DNA of 53,112 nucleotides. It comes from Streptosporangiaceae bacterium. GTDB taxonomy: Bacteria > Actinomycetota > Actinomycetes > Streptosporangiales > Streptosporangiaceae. The stretch's first letter is position 1; each line of letters starts with the position of its first letter. The position numbers and the translations under genes are program-made. The stretch is from NCBI GenBank assembly GCA_019239975.1, contig JAFAZE010000068.1, positions 1 through 53,112 of the forward strand, in the 5' to 3' direction. The notes beneath the pieces are model-generated. The model was not told where the DNA came from. It ran no database searches and was given only the letters and a program-made list of their open reading frames with translations. Below, one piece after another: positions 16,561 through 25,463 of this stretch.

Positions 16561-17322
16561 ATGTGGGGCGGCAGGAGACTAGGCCGGATGGCCGCGACCG
16601 CCGGGATCGCCGCGGGATCTCTGGCCTGGAGCGCGGGGATCGCCGCGGGCCCGGCGGACGCCGCGACCACTTACCACGTGCAGGGCACCACCGGCTCGCT
16701 GGCGGTTCAGAGCCAGCCGGCCGTCGACCACGTGACCGGCTGGCTGGCCAACGGAGCCGCCGTGCAGGTCGTCTGCCAGATCAACAACGGCGGCACCGAT
16801 CCCTATGACGGCCTGACCAGCCGCACGTGGGACGAGCTCACCAGCGGCAACTGGGTCTACGACTGGTACGTCTCCACCCCGCGACAGGGCAGCGACGGCT
16901 TCTCACCGGGAGTCCCGCACTGCGACGCGGCCACCGGCCTGAACCCGTACAACTATCCCTGGCCGTACCCGCAGTCGGCCACCTGGGTGGCCGATGGGCA
17001 CGGCTACTGGGAGGGCGAGTGCACCTCGTTCGCTGCCTGGGCGATCCGCGCCGACGGCCGCCCGCACCGCAAGTCGCCCGACTGGCTGGGCGACGCGTCG
17101 ATGTGGACCGGCTCGTACTCGGAGTCGACGCCGCACGTTGGCGATATCGCCCAGTGGGACCCATGGCACAACCAGGCGTTCGGCGGCGGCCATGTCGCCT
17201 ATGTCGCAGCGGTTTACCCGAATGGCACCATCAAGGTCTACGAGTACAACTGGGGCAACTTCCACCAGTTCAACATCCGCGTCATCTCGTCCGGCGCGCC
17301 CAGCCGGTACCTGCACTTCTGA
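16561..17322 (+). CDS. Secreted CHAP-domain protein (2 of 3)
   Basis: A 253-residue protein with a signal peptide (cleavage near GPADAA, residues 30-35). An N-terminal SH3-like module (TTGSLAVQSQPAVDHVTGWL, QINNGGTDPYDGL, NWVYDWYVSTP) is clearly paralogous to the previous gene. A canonical CHAP domain follows with C154 in GECTSFAAWAI, HVGDIAQWDP, H211 in GGHVAYVAAVYPNGTI, and EYNW. It is predicted to be a cell-wall amidase or endopeptidase. ATG 16561 follows GGGGAAGG and is only 19 bases after the preceding stop, so the pair is an operon. Confidence 0.88.
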   Translation: MWGGRRLGRMAATAGIAAGSLAWSAGIAAGPADAATTYHVQGTTGSLAVQSQPAVDHVTGWLANGAAVQVVCQINNGGTDPYDGLTSRTWDELTSGNWVYDWYVSTPRQGSDGFSPGVPHCDAATGLNPYNYPWPYPQSATWVADGHGYWEGECTSFAAWAIRADGRPHRKSPDWLGDASMWTGSYSESTPHVGDIAQWDPWHNQAFGGGHVAYVAAVYPNGTIKVYEYNWGNFHQFNIRVISSGAPSRYLHF

Positions 17323-17344
17323 CCCGGCGGCAACGGAGGTACCA

Positions 17345-20300
17345 ATGCGGACCATGTTCGCAAAGTTCGCAGCGCTGCCGCGGCGGCTGACCGCACCGAT
17401 GGTCACGTGTGCGCTCGCCGCGTTCACCCTGGTGGCGGTCGGCCAGTCGCCGGCGAGCGCAGCGCCCGGCCTGACCGCGGGCACCATCGTGTTCGACTCT
17501 GCCTGGCAGGCAAGCCTGCAGAGCGAGAAGTGCGCGGACAGCCCGCCGCCCGTGGGCACGCAGCCGTGCAAGACCTTCACGCTGGTGTTCGGCAACCCGT
17601 TGCCCGCGAGCCTGAGCCCGGGCCAGGTGCTCACCTCGGCGACCAGCGCCAAGCTGCCGCACGGGCTGCTGGTCAAGGTGACCAGCGTCAGCGCGGGCAG
17701 CGCGACCACCACCGTCCAGGCCAACGCGGCCATGCCGACAGACGCCTACACCGGAACGGTCGGCTTCAACGTGCCGCTCAGCGGATCGGCGGTGGCCGCC
17801 GCGGCAGCGCGGGCGACTTCGGGGGTCAGGATCGTGCCCGCGAGCCAGGTACCGCCGAAGATCAGGGTGGGTCTGCTGCGCCGCGGCGCGGCCGCGCACC
17901 CGGCCGCCGCGTCCGCCGTCGGCACCTGCCCGACGCAGCGGACCGGCTCTTCCGGCGGCTGGTATGTGGAGATCACCGACGTGAACATCCCGGTCGGGCC
18001 GAGGATAGCGCTCAACGTGCAGGGGTGGGGCTATGCGTCCGCCTCCGCCCAGATGACTTTCTACCAGCCCGGGGACACCAGCCATCCGGGGATACAGGCC
18101 CAGTTCACCGAGACGAACTACACCGACTACAGCCTTTACATCACCCCGACCATCACCGACGGGTCGGGCAACAGCGTGCTGGGCATCAGCGGCGAGAAGA
18201 AGCTCATCCCGTCGATCAACCTGCCTCCCATCGACATCCAGGTCGGGCCGCTGCCCGTGGTGGTCGTGCCGTCCATCGATCTCAACCTGGGGTTCAAGGG
18301 CGACATCATCGCCGGGCTCGGCTTCGACATGGAGGGCGGCAACGAGGGATACGGCGCCACCTTCCTGGTGCACTCCGATGGCAGCGTTACGCAGACGCCC
18401 ACCACCGGCGCGATGAAGGCCTGTGGCAACCTCGGGGCCGCCGGCGGCAACCCGGTGAACCCGACCTCCGGGGTCAAGGTGCAGGCCTACCTCAGCCTCG
18501 AGTTCTCCCTCAAGTTCTATGACATAGGCGGCCTGGCCACCGGCCCGGCGGTGTTCGTCGAGGACTGGCTGACCGCGACCGCCAACTCCGATAAGTCCTG
18601 CGCCTGGCCGGCCTTCGAGAACGACCTCTTCGTGGGCGTCGAGTGGATGTTCGACCTGTCCACCCCCTGGAACGATTACAACCTGGGAAGCGTCGGCATC
18701 GGATTGACGAAGATGATCAGCTTCACCGTCGATCCCTGCCAGAACGCCACGCCACCGGGTCCCGGTCCGGGTCCGACGCCTGCGGGCTGGGTGGTGGGCC
18801 ACGCCGCGCACGCGGGCAACGACTATCCATATGAGGGGCTGGGCCTGTTCGAACGGCACGAAGGGACCGACCCATGGAACGAGTTCTACGGTCAGTGTGA
18901 CTCGTTCGCCGCCTGGAAGGTGTACGAGAACCTGGCCGGCTCCGCCGCCGAGCACCCGCCGTACCGGCCGGACAAGGGCTGGTCACCGTCGAACCCGGGG
19001 ATCTCCCCGGTGTTCGGCAACGCGGACCCGTCCCGCTCGGCCCCGTCGGGAAAGCTCACCTGGCCCAACGCCATGGACTGGGGCAGGGTCGCCGCGCAGG
19101 CGGGCTACCGGGTCGACGGCTATCCGTCGCCCGGCGCGATCGCCTACTGGACCAGCGGCCAGTTCGGCCACGTTGCCTACGTGACCGACGTCTACCCGAA
19201 CGGCACGATCCGGATCGAGAACTACAACCTGCGGCTCAACGGCGAGTACTCAACGCTGGTCATGGACACCACGGGCGCCTGGGACTCCAGCTTCGGCTAC
19301 CCGGCCTGGCACCTGAGCTGGCCGGACGGCTTCGTGCACATCGGCGACGGCTCGGCCGGCCCGCCGCAGACCTACCCGGCGCCGACCGGCTACCCGCAGG
19401 GCGTGTACGGCCCTGGCTCGCCGGAGTTCAGCCTGACCGGCTCGGCCTACCCTGGTTCGGTGCACGGCTGGTACTCCCGCCCGGGCCACGGCCTGATCGG
19501 CCAGGAGGAGTGGACCAACACCAACGGCACGTCGACCCCGGACTCCACGGCCACCTGGGCGCCGGCCCTATCGGCGAGCTCCTGTTACGAGATCAGCGTG
19601 TTCGTGCCGGACAACTACGCGAACGCGGTGGCGCACTATACGGTGACCGGATCCCAGTCCTGGTTGCCGGTGCCGGTCAACCAGGAGAGCTATACCAACG
19701 CCTGGGTCCCGCTCGGGGTGTTCCAGGCGGATTCCGGTGGTCATCTCAGGCTGATGGTCTCCGACGTCGGGCCGACCGGCTTCTACGTCGCGGCCGACGC
19801 GGCACAGTTCGTGCCCGCCTCCTGCGGCCGGATCGGGGCCGCCAGCACGGTCATCGATCCCTCGTCGCCCGCCGGCCAGTTCACCCTGTACGGGTCGGCC
19901 TATCCCGGCTCCAACCATGGCTGGTACAGCCGCCCCGGCCACGGCCTGTACGGCAACGAGATGTGGACCAACACCAACGGCGCGACCGAGGGCTCATCCG
20001 CGGACTACCGGGCCCAGCTCAACCCCGGGCAGTGCTACGACGTCTCCGCGTACATCCCGGACAACTACGCCAATGCGGTGGCCCATTACAGGGTGTTCGA
20101 CTCCAACGGGCCGCACGACGCGACAATCGACCAGTCGATCTGGACCAACCAGTTCGTCAGCCTCGGCGCTTACCACGCTGACGCGTACGGCTCCCTGACG
20201 GTCGTCGTGGACGACGTAGGGCAGACCGGCTATTACGTAGCCGCCGACGCGATGCAGTTCCTGCCCAGCCAGGACTGCGGAGCCGGCGGCCCCACCGGCA

Positions 20301-21175
20301 GCCCCGGCTACCCGCAGAACACCTTCGGGCCCGGCTCGCCGCAGTTCGCCACCTACAACTGGTGGGCCACTCAGAGCGGGCACGGCCTGATCGGCCGGGA
20401 GATGTGGACGCACACCAACGGGACGGCCGCGGATTCGCGGGCGCTGTGGACGCCGCACCTGGTGGCGAACGGCTGCTACACGGTCTCCGCCTACATTCCG
20501 GACAACTACGCCAACAACCCGCAGGCCCACTACACGGTGATGGACGCGAACAGCTCCGGTACGCCCGTCGTTGTCAACCAGCAGAACTACACCAACAGCT
20601 TCGCGCTGCTCGGCAACTTCCGCGCCTGGCCTGACGGCTCCCTGGACGTGCTGCTCACCGATGTCGGGCCGACCGGGTACTACACGGCCGCCGACGCGAT
20701 TCAGTACGCGCCGGCCGACAGCACCGTGTGCCAGTCGGCGGGAGGTCCCGCACCAGGCGGCGGGTACCCCGCGGGTACCTACGGCCCGGGCTCGACGCAG
20801 TTCTCCACCACTAACTGGTGGGCGGCACAGCCTGGCCACGGCCTGACCGGGCAAATGCTCTGGACGCACACCAACGGCGCCAACGCCAGCTCCACCGCGA
20901 GCTGGGCTCCGGTCCTCAGCCCGGGCAGGTGCTACGTCATCGACGCCTACATTCCGGACAACTACGCCAACAACCCCCAGACGCACTATTACATCTGGGC
21001 CAGCACCATCACGCCGCAGCAGGTGATCAAGGATCAGTCGCAGATCACCGGGTGGACCACGCTGGGCACGTTCACCACGTACTCCGACGGGTCGATCCTG
21101 GTTGAGGTCACCGACCAGGGCTCTGATACGAAGACCTTCACGGCAGCCGATGCGATGCGATTCACCCCCTGCTGA
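17345..21175 (+). CDS. Large secreted protein: CHAP domain plus four golvesin-like C-terminal modules (3 of 3)
   Basis: A 1276-residue exported protein. ATG 17345 follows GGAGGT; the frame is open upstream only as an overlap with the previous gene. A signal peptide is followed by an N-region of about 500 residues with no recognised domain, including a stretch of extended, probably beta-structured sequence (residues about 200-470). The CHAP domain spans roughly 485-670 with C518 (GQCDSFAAWKV) and H609 (GHVAYVTDVYPNGTIRIENY). Four modules of about 150 residues then begin near residues 695, 846, 1001 and 1153, each with GHGL, WTNTNG/WTHTNG, (Y/F)xPDNYAN and a final AADAxxF. These resemble golvesin C-terminal-like/xanthan-lyase carbohydrate-binding modules. 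It likely binds polysaccharide and cuts peptidoglycan. Confidence 0.86.
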   Translation: MRTMFAKFAALPRRLTAPMVTCALAAFTLVAVGQSPASAAPGLTAGTIVFDSAWQASLQSEKCADSPPPVGTQPCKTFTLVFGNPLPASLSPGQVLTSATSAKLPHGLLVKVTSVSAGSATTTVQANAAMPTDAYTGTVGFNVPLSGSAVAAAAARATSGVRIVPASQVPPKIRVGLLRRGAAAHPAAASAVGTCPTQRTGSSGGWYVEITDVNIPVGPRIALNVQGWGYASASAQMTFYQPGDTSHPGIQAQFTETNYTDYSLYITPTITDGSGNSVLGISGEKKLIPSINLPPIDIQVGPLPVVVVPSIDLNLGFKGDIIAGLGFDMEGGNEGYGATFLVHSDGSVTQTPTTGAMKACGNLGAAGGNPVNPTSGVKVQAYLSLEFSLKFYDIGGLATGPAVFVEDWLTATANSDKSCAWPAFENDLFVGVEWMFDLSTPWNDYNLGSVGIGLTKMISFTVDPCQNATPPGPGPGPTPAGWVVGHAAHAGNDYPYEGLGLFERHEGTDPWNEFYGQCDSFAAWKVYENLAGSAAEHPPYRPDKGWSPSNPGISPVFGNADPSRSAPSGKLTWPNAMDWGRVAAQAGYRVDGYPSPGAIAYWTSGQFGHVAYVTDVYPNGTIRIENYNLRLNGEYSTLVMDTTGAWDSSFGYPAWHLSWPDGFVHIGDGSAGPPQTYPAPTGYPQGVYGPGSPEFSLTGSAYPGSVHGWYSRPGHGLIGQEEWTNTNGTSTPDSTATWAPALSASSCYEISVFVPDNYANAVAHYTVTGSQSWLPVPVNQESYTNAWVPLGVFQADSGGHLRLMVSDVGPTGFYVAADAAQFVPASCGRIGAASTVIDPSSPAGQFTLYGSAYPGSNHGWYSRPGHGLYGNEMWTNTNGATEGSSADYRAQLNPGQCYDVSAYIPDNYANAVAHYRVFDSNGPHDATIDQSIWTNQFVSLGAYHADAYGSLTVVVDDVGQTGYYVAADAMQFLPSQDCGAGGPTGSPGYPQNTFGPGSPQFATYNWWATQSGHGLIGREMWTHTNGTAADSRALWTPHLVANGCYTVSAYIPDNYANNPQAHYTVMDANSSGTPVVVNQQNYTNSFALLGNFRAWPDGSLDVLLTDVGPTGYYTAADAIQYAPADSTVCQSAGGPAPGGGYPAGTYGPGSTQFSTTNWWAAQPGHGLTGQMLWTHTNGANASSTASWAPVLSPGRCYVIDAYIPDNYANNPQTHYYIWASTITPQQVIKDQSQITGWTTLGTFTTYSDGSILVEVTDQGSDTKTFTAADAMRFTPC
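19428..21172 (+). repeat. Four tandem ~455-bp coding repeats (golvesin-like modules)
   Basis: Units begin near 19428, 19880, 20345 and 20800 inside the large CHAP gene. Each encodes a PDNYAN motif, and the DNA around it is almost identical between units (for example ATTCCGGACAACTACGCCAA in units 3 and 4). Units 1-2 share GSAYPGS and WYSRPGHGL; units 3-4 share NWWA and WTHTNG, implying two rounds of duplication. Confidence 0.8.
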
Positions 21176-21234
21176 CCAGAGGCCAGCCTCACAGCGGCCC
21201 CGAGTGCGGTTCCCCGGGGCAGGCAATTCCAGGC

Positions 21235-22413
21235 TCAGGCGGCGTCGAATTCCGGGATTAGTTCGCCGATCAGCTGGATGCTGCGCATGACGCTGTCGTG
21301 CGGGAGGGCAGCGACCTGCTGGAAGGTCATAAGCCTGTCAATGCCGAGATCAGCGTACGCCGTGAGCTTCTCGCGGCAGGTTTGCTGGGAGCCAACGATA
21401 AGGGAGCCCTGAGCGTAGAGCACGTCATACAGCTTGTCCTCGGGAACGGGCTGACCTTGCAAGATGCTGGCGATGGCAAGCTGGGCGTCGTTCGGGGCCG
21501 CGAACGCGGCTTCGCCGCGCAGGAACTGCCCGGTCAGCCCGCCGCCTGAGGGGTCTTCGATCAGCTTCTGCTCTTGCGCAAACCTCTCGGCGTAGGCCGC
21601 AGCGGCCTCGAAGAATGTCAGCGCGGTTACCGTGTACCAGGCGGCGGCTGCGGCAGCCCCGTCACGCACGGCCTGCTCGTCGGTGTCGGCGCAGTGCACG
21701 AAGGTAAAGTAAGCGATCTGGTTGTTGACGTACGCGCCCACCGACCTGTCGCATTGCGCGACCGCGTCGCGGTAAAACCGGACCATTCGCTCGACGTAGT
21801 CGAGCGGCTCCCACAAGGTGGTGCCCAGCACGCCGACTCCCCGCCGCCCCGCATCTCCGAACGACGCAGGGCTGGCCGCGGCCTGCCACAACGGGGGGTG
21901 CGGCTGCTGGTACGGCTTGGGTACCACCGAGACACCATCGAGATGGTAGAAACGACCGCGGTGGGTGACCCGAGGGTTCGTCCATAGCTTCGGGACCAGT
22001 TGGAACGCCTCTTCGGTCTGCTCCACGACCTCGGCGGGGTCGACGCCGAACAGGCGCCATTCCGGAGCTGTGGAGCGGGTTAGGCCCACCTCCAGCCGGC
22101 CGCCAGAAAGGTGATCCAGAGTCGCCGCGCGCTCCGCGGCCCGCACCGGGTGGTTGATCGCGCCAGGCGCCAGCACAGCGGAGTGACCCAGGCGGATACG
22201 CCGCGTGCGCTGGGAGATCGCTGCCAGCATGATCTCCGGGGCCGACGACAGGCTGAACTCCTCCCCGCCGTGGTGCTCCACCTCCCACCAGCAGCCATAG
22301 CCAAGCTTGTCGGCCAGTTCCGCCTGCTCGACCGCCTGCAGGAAGCGCAGGTGCTCGTGGCCCTCGGTCCACGGTCGCGGATCCTGAATCTCATTGAAGA
22401 GATCGATCTTCAT
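21235..22413 (-). CDS. LLM class flavin-dependent oxidoreductase
   Basis: A 392-residue luciferase-like monooxygenase family protein using F420 or FMN. Typical motifs are CWWEVEHHGGEEFSLSSAPE, RIRLGHSAVLAPGAINHPVR, AERAATLDHLSGGRLEVGLT, the AEWRLFGVDPAEV-type segment and the C-terminal GIDRLMTFQQVAALPHDSVM. ATG 22413 has AGAGG upstream; the frame extends to 22530 without homology. The substrate cannot be read from the sequence. It lies downstream of the conservon on the same strand, separated by 420 bp with an IS110 relic. It ends 60 bp from the convergent CHAP gene. Confidence 0.9.
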   Translation of the reverse strand: MKIDLFNEIQDPRPWTEGHEHLRFLQAVEQAELADKLGYGCWWEVEHHGGEEFSLSSAPEIMLAAISQRTRRIRLGHSAVLAPGAINHPVRAAERAATLDHLSGGRLEVGLTRSTAPEWRLFGVDPAEVVEQTEEAFQLVPKLWTNPRVTHRGRFYHLDGVSVVPKPYQQPHPPLWQAAASPASFGDAGRRGVGVLGTTLWEPLDYVERMVRFYRDAVAQCDRSVGAYVNNQIAYFTFVHCADTDEQAVRDGAAAAAAWYTVTALTFFEAAAAYAERFAQEQKLIEDPSGGGLTGQFLRGEAAFAAPNDAQLAIASILQGQPVPEDKLYDVLYAQGSLIVGSQQTCREKLTAYADLGIDRLMTFQQVAALPHDSVMRSIQLIGELIPEFDAA

Positions 22414-22630
22414 TTGCTGGGAACCTCTGCCGTCGGGGCTTGTCTCACGGTCAACATCGCAACCGAAATCCGGCTTGTCAATCCCAGAATGATTCGCCTG
22501 GTTCGCCACTCTGATTAACTTTGGTCTCATTTCGCTGGCCGCTGCCTCGCATGGAAGCTTTCCGCCGGTACATCAGGCCGCCATTTACCGTAAGTCGGGC
22601 CGGCTCATCAAAGACCTGCGGGGCGACCCA

Positions 22631-22780
22631 GCCCCGGGCCGGCGTCAGCAGCCCCGCCCGGTGCGGCAGGGTAAGACGCGCCGCGTCCCGTCTGCCGGTC
22701 TTGACCCGGTCCGAGATCATCTTCGGGAGCAGTGACGGGGCCACCACATCACAGGCGGCCCCATCAACGACACAAGCCAA
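22631..22780 (-). mobile_element. IS110-family transposase remnant
   Basis: The minus strand encodes ACVVDGAACDVVAPSLLPKM then ISDRVKTGRRDAARLTLPHR and AGLLTPARG, the 'VAPSLIP...VKTDRRDA..LA.LHRAGELT' block of IS110 transposases. Only about 50 residues remain: there is no N-terminal DEDD start, no C-terminal half, and the frame departs after ARG. The rest of the 420-bp gap (22414-22832) holds no gene I can recognise. Confidence 0.75.
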
Positions 22781-22832
22781 GCGCTAAATACGGACAGAAA
22801 CCGGAGTCGGCCGTTTCATGCCGACTTACCAT

Positions 22833-24086
22833 TTACCGTGGGACAGCCGGGGTGAATGTGACGGGAAGGGTGGCCGGGCAGCGGTTCCACGGGGACGGGA
22901 TCAGGCTGATGTTCTCGACCGGGATGGCCAGCCGAATGTCCGGGAGCAGGTGCAGCGCAGTCTCGACCGCGCTCTTAGCGATGATCCGGGCCGGGACATG
23001 TGCCGGGCAAGCGTGCGCCCCGGCCGACCACGACAGGTGAGACCGGTTCCCTATCTCGTTCCACAGGTTATCGCTGTGCACCCTGGGGTCGGCGTTCGCG
23101 GCTGCCAGGCCGAGGATGAGCACGTCGCCCTCGGCGACCGGCTGCCCAGCCAGTTCGACGTCGTGTAGCGCGAACCTGGCCGGCAGGTTGGCTTGAGGAG
23201 GATCCCGCCACAGCACCTCATCGAGTGCGTCGTCCACGCCGAGTCGCCCGCCGCGCACCCGGCCCGCGAACCGGGGATCGGTGAGCATCAGCCGCAGGGT
23301 TTGCGCAATCCAGGCCATCGTGCTCTCGAGCCCGGCGGACACCATCAGCACGATCGTCTGCAGGATCTCCGCGTCGTCATGCAGGTTCTTGTGGCTGACG
23401 AACACGCTGGTCAGATCGTCGCCTGGCACCGCCTGACGCGACCGCATGAGATCAGTGAGGATTTCCTCGTACCGCTGGTTCGCCGCCTGGGCGTTCTCGC
23501 CTGCGCCGAACAGCGCGTGCAGGCACTGCAGCAGCTCGTGGCCGAGCGTGACATCCAGGCCCGCCATCTTCCCGATGGCCAACATCGGGATTACCGCGGC
23601 GTAGTCGGATACCAGGTCGGCCCGCCCGTCAGCGGCGAACCCGGCGATCAGGTCCGCGCAGATCTTCCTGTTCTCCCGGCTGACCCGGCGCAGCGGCAGC
23701 CCGCCCACCGCCTCGTCGAGCGGCGCGCGCAGCCTGCGGTGCACCTCACCGTCCTTGAAGTAGGCGTGCTCCCTCGGGAACATCATCGGACCGAGCTTGG
23801 AGTCGGGCGGCACGCGCCCTTGCGCGAAGTCCCGCCAGTGATGCGGGTCGTGGGAGAACACCCGCTCATGCTTGACGACCTGGCAGATCTCGTCGTAACC
23901 AAGCACCAGCCAGGCGTTGACGCCCGGCTCTAGCTGAATCGGGGCCACCGCCCCCCACTGGTCTCGCAAGCGCTGGTAAACGGCCTGCGGATCGCTGGTG
24001 GCGGTCGTTTGGGTGAGCGGAGCCAGGCCGTCGAGATCGGACAGCCGGCCCGCGACCCGGGCTGGTGCGGGGACTGCGGAGGTCAT
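22833..24086 (-). CDS. cvnE: Conservon-associated cytochrome P450 (CvnE, CYP157-like, lacks ExxR)
   Basis: A 417-residue cytochrome P450. The heme ligand is C360 in LSWSAGAHACPAHVPARI, with Trp replacing the usual Phe of FxxGxHxC. The I-helix has SAGLEST (250-256). The K-helix, normally ExxR, reads E290-V-L-W293 followed by RDPPQANLPAR, so the otherwise near-invariant Arg is replaced by Trp. This is the variation reported for the conservon-linked CYP157 family. ATG 24086 overlaps the stop of the conservon GTPase gene by 4 bases, so it is the last gene of that operon. It is expected to be a soluble haem protein; its substrate is unknown and the role may be regulatory. Confidence 0.9.
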   Translation of the reverse strand: MTSAVPAPARVAGRLSDLDGLAPLTQTTATSDPQAVYQRLRDQWGAVAPIQLEPGVNAWLVLGYDEICQVVKHERVFSHDPHHWRDFAQGRVPPDSKLGPMMFPREHAYFKDGEVHRRLRAPLDEAVGGLPLRRVSRENRKICADLIAGFAADGRADLVSDYAAVIPMLAIGKMAGLDVTLGHELLQCLHALFGAGENAQAANQRYEEILTDLMRSRQAVPGDDLTSVFVSHKNLHDDAEILQTIVLMVSAGLESTMAWIAQTLRLMLTDPRFAGRVRGGRLGVDDALDEVLWRDPPQANLPARFALHDVELAGQPVAEGDVLILGLAAANADPRVHSDNLWNEIGNRSHLSWSAGAHACPAHVPARIIAKSAVETALHLLPDIRLAIPVENISLIPSPWNRCPATLPVTFTPAVPR

Positions 24087-24718
24087 GATGGCACCTTCTG
24101 GTTGGCGAGGGCATGCTCTACGAGAGTGATGAGAGCCTTGACCGACCCCGCGCGGTCCCGTGCGTCACAGCTGGTGACCGGGGTGCGCGGTGGCAGGTCG
24201 AGGGCGTCGGCGAGTTCGTCCTCGCTGCACCACGGGCTATTGGGGAACTGGTTGATCGCTAGCGCGAACGGCAGCTCGGCGGTGTGTGTCTCCAGCTGGT
24301 CGAGCACCTCGAAGCTCTGCTCGAGTCGCCGGGTGTCGGCGAGTACGAGGGCGCCGACGGCCCCTTCTGCCAGCCCTTCCCACAGATCCCAGAACCTTCG
24401 CTGTCCGGGCATCCCGAACAGGTAGAGCACGAGCCGCGGCGAAACCGTGATCCGGCCGAAGTCCATCGCCACAGTGGTGGCCTTTTTATCCCCAAGGCCT
24501 GCCAGGTCGTCCACGCCCACGCTCGCCGTCGTCATCGCTTCCTCGGTGCGCAGCGGCGTAATCTCGCTGACCGAGCCGATCAATGTGGTCTTGCCGACCC
24601 CGAACGCGCCGACCACCAGGATCTTCGCCGACCGCTGAACGGTTTCAGCCAGGTAGCGGCCACAAGTTTCCGAGGCGCCGTTTTCCGGGGCGCCGTCAGG
24701 CGAGCTTGCGTAGGCCAT
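24083..24718 (-). CDS. cvnD: Conservon GTP/ATP-binding protein (CvnD)
   Basis: A 211-residue small Ras-like GTPase of the conservon type. The P-loop is GAFGVGKTT (residues 37-45). LYLFGMPGQRRFWDLWEGL resembles the G3/switch II segment, and LAINQFPNSP supplies the base-recognition region (N-x-F instead of NKxD, normal for this family). ATG 24718 was chosen because AGGAG lies 8 bases upstream and the frame overlaps the end of cvnC by 23 bases; the frame remains open to 24742. CvnD is thought to act with the roadblock protein CvnB and the sensor CvnA in a membrane-associated signalling complex. Confidence 0.93.
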   Translation of the reverse strand: MAYASSPDGAPENGASETCGRYLAETVQRSAKILVVGAFGVGKTTLIGSVSEITPLRTEEAMTTASVGVDDLAGLGDKKATTVAMDFGRITVSPRLVLYLFGMPGQRRFWDLWEGLAEGAVGALVLADTRRLEQSFEVLDQLETHTAELPFALAINQFPNSPWCSEDELADALDLPPRTPVTSCDARDRAGSVKALITLVEHALANQKVPS

Positions 24719-25052
24719 GGAGCAGCTCCTGAAGGACTTCACGGCTGACTGGCGCGCCGCCGGGGGTGCGCACCAGCAGATGACCGGAATCGACCAGGTC
24801 GGAGGCGACGACCATCACCACGCTCACCGGCAGTTCCAGGTAGGCGGCGGCCTCGGCGAGTGAGAGCAGGCTGCGGCACATGCCGAGCAGCGCCCGTTCC
24901 GTCCGGCCCGCCGAGACCGGGAGCGGCATGCCGGGCGACGCGGCAATCACGAGCGTGTCCGGCCTGATCGTGTTCCTGGTGGGAACAGCGCGACCGCCGG
25001 TCAGGACATAGGGCCGGACTGGACGGTCACGGTATTCGCCCGTACCGCTCAT
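24696..25052 (-). CDS. cvnC: DUF742 protein (CvnC)
   Basis: A 118-residue DUF742 family protein, always third in conservons. It has the family pattern VRPYVLTGGRAVP, a TLV strand, the helical SLLSLAEAAAYLELPVSVVM and the end EVLQELLHGLRKLA. It probably contains a winged-helix-like fold and joins the CvnA-CvnB-CvnD complex; its biochemical activity is unknown. The start is ATG 25052. It follows cvnB by 12 bases and overlaps cvnD. Confidence 0.94.
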   Translation of the reverse strand: MSGTGEYRDRPVRPYVLTGGRAVPTRNTIRPDTLVIAASPGMPLPVSAGRTERALLGMCRSLLSLAEAAAYLELPVSVVMVVASDLVDSGHLLVRTPGGAPVSREVLQELLHGLRKLA

Positions 25053-25064
25053 GCGTCGGCCCCG

Positions 25065-25463
25065 TCAGTTCTCACGCTGTGGCGTGCCGAGATTGGATTC
25101 CCCGATCTTGAGCACCTGCGCCTGCATCTGCTGGGCGATCAGCGCTGGGTCCACGCTCTGCTCCGTGATAACCGCTAGGTGCGAGCCGTCTCCGGCGCCG
25201 CGTACGAACAGATAGCCGCCATGCCCGTCGAACTCCACCATGACTTGCCGGGCATTGCCCATGCCGGTACCGAACTGCCTGGCCAGGCTTTTCCCGATCG
25301 ACTTGAGCCCGGCGCATGCCGCAGCCAGCCGATCGGCGTCGTCCTTGCTCGTCTGGGCCGAGTGCGTCCGCACTAGGCCGTCAGCTGACAGCACCACCGC
25401 GTGCCGGACGCCGCGCACCACGGTTACCTCGTCAAGCATCCAGTTCTGGTCGACAGTCATCAC
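25065..25463 (-). CDS. cvnB: Roadblock/LC7 domain protein (CvnB)
   Basis: A 132-residue roadblock/LC7 protein. It contains NWMLDEVTVVRGVRHAVVLS, SADGLVRTHS, DRLAAACAGLKSIGKSLARQ and GGYLFVRGAGDGSHLAV, matching the MglB-like proteins of conservons. MglB-like partners regulate small GTPases, so it probably acts on CvnD. Its ATG overlaps the stop of cvnA by 4 bases. Confidence 0.95.
   Translation of the reverse strand: MMTVDQNWMLDEVTVVRGVRHAVVLSADGLVRTHSAQTSKDDADRLAAACAGLKSIGKSLARQFGTGMGNARQVMVEFDGHGGYLFVRGAGDGSHLAVITEQSVDPALIAQQMQAQVLKIGESNLGTPQREN

Noticed and set aside
17282..18955. 557-residue minus-strand open frame opposite the large CHAP gene
   Set aside because: Antisense of a well-supported gene; composition is typical of GC-rich shadow frames.
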